This document shows, piece after piece, positions 60,829-64,000 of a stretch of DNA of 64,000 bases. The DNA comes from JAVBLY01 sp031553035. Its GTDB lineage: Bacteria > Bacillota > Clostridia > Peptostreptococcales > Anaerovoracaceae. The position numbers were made by a program, and so were the translations under genes. A model generated the notes under the pieces. It did not search any database. It was not told the origin of the DNA and saw only the letters and a program-made list of their open reading frames with translations. The stretch is from positions 372,001 to 436,000 of the forward strand of contig JAVBLY010000006.1 of the NCBI GenBank assembly GCA_031553035.1, read 5' to 3'. Within the stretch, counting starts at the first letter, position 1. Every line of letters starts with the position of its first letter.

Positions 60829-62880
60829 ATGGGAACAAAAGTACTAGCAGGAAGATATGAAATTTTTGAAAAAATAGGTGAAGGCGGTATGGCTGTGGTC
60901 TATAAGGCCAGAGATAAACTGCTCAACAGATATGTTGCAATAAAAATATTAAGGCCGGAATATGTTAAAGACACGGCTTTTGTTGAAAGCTTCAGAAGGG
61001 AATCTCAGTCTGCGGCAGGGTTATCACATCCCAACATCGTCAATGTCTTTGATGTTGGAAAAGAAGGCAATATCCATTATATCGTTATGGAACTCGTTGA
61101 GGGAATAACGTTAAGTCAGTTTATCAAAGAAAAGGGACCTCTGGATTACAAACAGACTATAGAATTCGGAAAGCAGATCGCATCAGCTCTTTCCCTTGCC
61201 CACAAAAACCATATAATCCACAGAGACGTCAAGCCGCAGAACGTACTTGTCACTCAAGACGGTGTGGCAAAGCTGACGGATTTCGGTATTGCCAAGGCTG
61301 CAACCGATGCTACGATAGTGACCCAACCCAATACGGTTATGGGTTCAGTTCACTATTTCTCACCTGAACAGGCCAGAGGACAGTATGTGGACGAAAAATC
61401 AGATATATATTCTCTCGGGATAGTTCTCTATGAAATGCTGACGGGAAGAGTTCCGTTCGATGCAGACAATGCAGTTACCATAGGCATAATGCATATGAAC
61501 GATGAGCTGGTACCTCCGTCAAAACTGGTAGATGGCGTTCCTCCCGGCCTGGAACAGATCATAATGAAAGCAACCGAAAAATATCAGGTCAACAGATTTA
61601 ACAGCGTTGAAGAAATGCAGGCAGCCCTTGATAATGTGAACTTCATTACCGGAATGATCGATGATCCCCGGGCGGCAGGTTATGCAAAGCCTGCAGCAGC
61701 TGCAGCTGCAGGAATGGCAGGTATGGCAGCGGCAGACAAGCTTAAGGATGACACTGCAAAAGATGAAGATCCTGAAGATATGGATGAAGACGAATTGGAT
61801 GAAGATGACCTGGATGATATGAAGAAAAATAAAAAACGTCAGAAAAAACAGCAGCAAAAAGAGAAAAAAGCCAGAAAGGATGCAAAAAAGAAAGCGAATA
61901 AGCCCCTGAGAAAATACAAGGCACTTGCAATAATCCTGGCAATCGTATGCGCAGCGGTAGTAGTTTATTTTGGATATACAGGAATCAGCGCGCTATTAAG
62001 CGGCGGAGGTCAAGTTGAAGTTCCCGATGTAAAAGGAATGACAGTTGAGAAAGCCACAGAGGAGCTTGAGAAGGTCGACCTTGAATTACGAGAAGGAAAT
62101 CCGGTGGCAAGCGATGAATATAAAAAGGGCGAGATCGTTGATCAGAACCCTCCCGGAGGAGAAAAAGTCGACAAACACTCTATTGTAAGGGTAAGTGTGT
62201 GCAGCGGTGAAGAAGGTACGGTTCCTCATGTAATAGGTAAATCCAAGGATGACGCCACTAAGATCATAAAGGACGCCGGATATGAGGTAGGCAATATCAG
62301 TTATGATGAAAATACAATGAAAAAAGATACAGTCATCGCCCAGTCTCCTGAAGCCGGTGAAGAAGCGGAAGCCAATGCCGAAATAGATCTCGTGCTGAGT
62401 GACGGAGAGGGCAAAGAGGAAGTCACTGTGCCAAATCTCGGCGGCATGACGAAATCCCAAGCCGAATCCGCCTTGGAAAAAGTCGGACTCAAGCTTGGAA
62501 GCGCAGGAACAGCTGAAAGTACAAAGTACAAGAAGGGGCAGGTAATGTCTCAGAATCCAAGTTCAGGATCGAAATTGGAGAAGGGCAAATCAGTCAATGT
62601 AACCATCAGTTCAGGCCCGGCTTCTGCAAAAAACGTTTCCATAAAAATAAGTTTTGACGGTATCGACGGTGATGCGGACGGAAATTTCAAGATGACTGTT
62701 ACACAGGAGAATTCTGACGGAAGCTTTAAGACCGTCATAAACAATAAGACATACAATGTGAGCAACGGAAGCACTACCGTTACTGTATCAGGTACAGGCA
62801 AAGCCACAGTGACCGTTAAGATCGACGGTGCCCTTCTGTCGGTATATCAGGTCAACTTTAATACCGGCACATATAGTTAA
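60829..62880 (+). CDS. prkC: PASTA-domain Ser/Thr protein kinase (PrkC/Stk)
   Basis: A 683-residue membrane kinase sensing cell-wall fragments. The kinase domain (~10-275) has IGEGGMAVVYKA, HRDVKPQNVLV and DFGIAKA. A linker (~285-365) is first Ala-rich, then strongly acidic (~308-330), then Lys-rich (~332-364). One span (~366-388) leads to three PASTA domains (~396-463, 464-531, 533-598). The last ~80 residues form an added Ser/Thr-rich beta-type tail. AGGAGG precedes the ATG. Confidence 0.96.
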   Translation: MGTKVLAGRYEIFEKIGEGGMAVVYKARDKLLNRYVAIKILRPEYVKDTAFVESFRRESQSAAGLSHPNIVNVFDVGKEGNIHYIVMELVEGITLSQFIKEKGPLDYKQTIEFGKQIASALSLAHKNHIIHRDVKPQNVLVTQDGVAKLTDFGIAKAATDATIVTQPNTVMGSVHYFSPEQARGQYVDEKSDIYSLGIVLYEMLTGRVPFDADNAVTIGIMHMNDELVPPSKLVDGVPPGLEQIIMKATEKYQVNRFNSVEEMQAALDNVNFITGMIDDPRAAGYAKPAAAAAAGMAGMAAADKLKDDTAKDEDPEDMDEDELDEDDLDDMKKNKKRQKKQQQKEKKARKDAKKKANKPLRKYKALAIILAIVCAAVVVYFGYTGISALLSGGGQVEVPDVKGMTVEKATEELEKVDLELREGNPVASDEYKKGEIVDQNPPGGEKVDKHSIVRVSVCSGEEGTVPHVIGKSKDDATKIIKDAGYEVGNISYDENTMKKDTVIAQSPEAGEEAEANAEIDLVLSDGEGKEEVTVPNLGGMTKSQAESALEKVGLKLGSAGTAESTKYKKGQVMSQNPSSGSKLEKGKSVNVTISSGPASAKNVSIKISFDGIDGDADGNFKMTVTQENSDGSFKTVINNKTYNVSNGSTTVTVSGTGKATVTVKIDGALLSVYQVNFNTGTYS

Positions 62881-62911
62881 TGCAAGGGAGAGCGGCAGAA
62901 ACGAATAAATA

Positions 62912-63790
62912 GTGAAGGGACTAATAATCAAGGGAATAGCGGGCTTTTATTATGTAAAAACTGAGAAAGGGATTTTTCAGTGCAGAGCCCGCGGGATATT
63001 CAAAAAAGAAGGGATGACTCCATGTGTAGGTGATTATGTGAAAATGGATGTCACCGATCGGGAAGACGATGAAGGCGTCGTCAATGAAATTTTGCCCAGA
63101 AAGAATATTTTTATACGCCCTCCGGTTTCCAACATAGACATGCTGGTTATTGTCGCATCACTTGATGAACCAGAACCTAATACTGAGATCATAGATAAAT
63201 TTCTGGTAATAGCTGAACTAGCTGAAGTAGAAGCAGTGATATTGATCAATAAGATGGATCTGCTTGATAAGGACTCTTCAGAAATCGATGAAAGAATAAA
63301 TGAGCTGCTTGATATATACGGGTCCTTATACAAGACGATCACCGTCAGCGCAATAACAAATTCAGGGCTTGAAGAGCTGAAATCCCATATGAAAGGTAAA
63401 AAATGTGCCCTCGCCGGTCCGTCAGGAGTTGGAAAGTCTACTGTGATAAATTCAATTGAAGAAGAATTGGAACTGGAAACAGGCGATATCAGCAGAAAGA
63501 CTAAACGAGGCAAGCATACAACAAGACATGTGGAAATATTTGAGACCAGTTTTGGAGCGTATGTTTATGACACTCCGGGGTTCACATCATTCGAAGTGAA
63601 AAATGAAGATGATGTAAGGCTGGACTACCTTTTCCCGGATTTTGAAAAATACAGGAATGAATGCAGGTTCGCAGACTGCAGACATATAAATGAACCGGGA
63701 TGTGCTGTAAGAGATGCCGTCCAGGATAACAAAATATCAAAATCAAGATATTATTCATATGTAAAGATAGGAGAGGAATGGAATGACTAA
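62912..63790 (+). CDS. rsgA: Ribosome small subunit-dependent GTPase RsgA
   Basis: A 292-residue circularly permuted GTPase assisting 30S maturation. It has an N-terminal OB fold, NKMD (G4), GPSGVGKSTVIN (G1), YDTPGFTSF (G3), and a C-terminal zinc motif CRFADCRHINEPGCAV. The start is GTG 62912, as the family start MKGLIIKGIAGFYYV fits, but the only GGGAG lies 21 bases upstream, so initiation may be weak. It overlaps rpe by 8 bases. Confidence 0.96.
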   Translation: MKGLIIKGIAGFYYVKTEKGIFQCRARGIFKKEGMTPCVGDYVKMDVTDREDDEGVVNEILPRKNIFIRPPVSNIDMLVIVASLDEPEPNTEIIDKFLVIAELAEVEAVILINKMDLLDKDSSEIDERINELLDIYGSLYKTITVSAITNSGLEELKSHMKGKKCALAGPSGVGKSTVINSIEEELELETGDISRKTKRGKHTTRHVEIFETSFGAYVYDTPGFTSFEVKNEDDVRLDYLFPDFEKYRNECRFADCRHINEPGCAVRDAVQDNKISKSRYYSYVKIGEEWND

Positions 63791-64000
63791 AATCGCACCA
63801 TCTATACTGTCTGCAGATTTTGCTGATCTGCTCAGTGATGTTAAGAAAATAGAGCAGGGCGGAGGCGATTACATTCATGTTGATGTGATGGACGGTCATT
63901 TTGTTCCTAACATTACATACGGGCCTCCTATATTGCGATGCCTGAACGGCAAGACCGATCTTCCTTACGATGTACATCTCATGATCGAAAATCCGGATGA
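63783..64000 (+). CDS. rpe: Ribulose-phosphate 3-epimerase (3' partial)
   Basis: The first 72 residues of Rpe, cut by the window end. Rpe interconverts ribulose-5-phosphate and xylulose-5-phosphate. IAPSILSADFADLL, the metal-binding HVDVMDGHFVPNITYGP and VHLMIENPD are exact family features. The ATG overlaps the end of rsgA, with GGAGAGG upstream. The rsgA-rpe order is standard in Firmicutes. Confidence 0.97.
   Translation, partial: MTKIAPSILSADFADLLSDVKKIEQGGGDYIHVDVMDGHFVPNITYGPPILRCLNGKTDLPYDVHLMIENPD

Overview
The window looks like chromosomal DNA of a low-GC, Gram-positive, probably anaerobic Clostridia-type bacterium (Firmicutes). The signs are strong AGGAGG-type ribosome sites, operons joined by ATGA or TAATG overlaps, a PASTA-type Ser/Thr kinase with its PP2C phosphatase, secreted proteins with InlB-type and bacterial Ig-like (Big_2) repeats, and a full set of tetrahydrofolate one-carbon genes (metF-fhs-fchA-folD) as in acetogenic or amino-acid-fermenting clostridia. 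I cannot name the genus. No rRNA, tRNA, CRISPR array or insertion sequence was seen.

Region 1 (1-18.8 kb) is a very AT-rich cell-surface island on the plus strand. It opens with a sugar-acid gene run: a ThDP enzyme cut by the window edge, an SDR reductase, a NeuB/PseI-type synthase and a PseG-type hydrolase. A polysaccharide pyruvyl transferase fused to a Rossmann-like domain follows. Then come three membrane genes that look like a lipid-linked glycosylation system: a DPM1/GtrB-like glycosyltransferase, a PST-type flippase and a GT39-like GT-C transferase. The island ends with secreted or anchored proteins: a ComEC-like metallo-beta-lactamase fold with wall-binding repeats, a 1157-residue Gly-rich repeat protein with Ig-like domains, two tandem 491-residue SGNH-like paralogues and an InlB-repeat protein.

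Region 2 (18.85-26.5 kb) holds the core genes rplS-rbgA-rnhB, with a promoter, a structured leader and a terminator around rplS. A second surface island follows: a secreted glycerophosphodiesterase, two membrane acyltransferases, a secreted GDSL hydrolase with InlB repeats, and a TagD-type glycerol-3-phosphate cytidylyltransferase. This suggests a glycerol-phosphate polymer such as teichoic acid at the surface.

Region 3 (26.6-37.7 kb) is one long co-directional run: metF, fhs, fchA, folD, larB, larC (first domain only), valS, folC and a diacylglycerol-kinase-family gene. The FolD lacks two of the three residues needed for the cyclohydrolase step, and a dedicated cyclohydrolase gene (fchA) lies directly upstream, so the two activities seem to be divided between two proteins.

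Region 4 (37.7-64 kb) is mostly core: an HD-domain gene on the minus strand, plsX-rnc-smc-ftsY-der-plsY-gpsA, ilvA on the minus strand, miaB, an MFS exporter on the minus strand, trxA, cls, and the tight operon tdk-queH-priA-def-fmt-rsmB-stp-prkC-rsgA-rpe, cut by the window end. No stretch over about 300 bases lacks a gene. Three genes (the first SGNH paralogue, metF and miaB) have promoter-like hexamers almost touching the start codon and no ribosome site, so they may be read from leaderless mRNAs.
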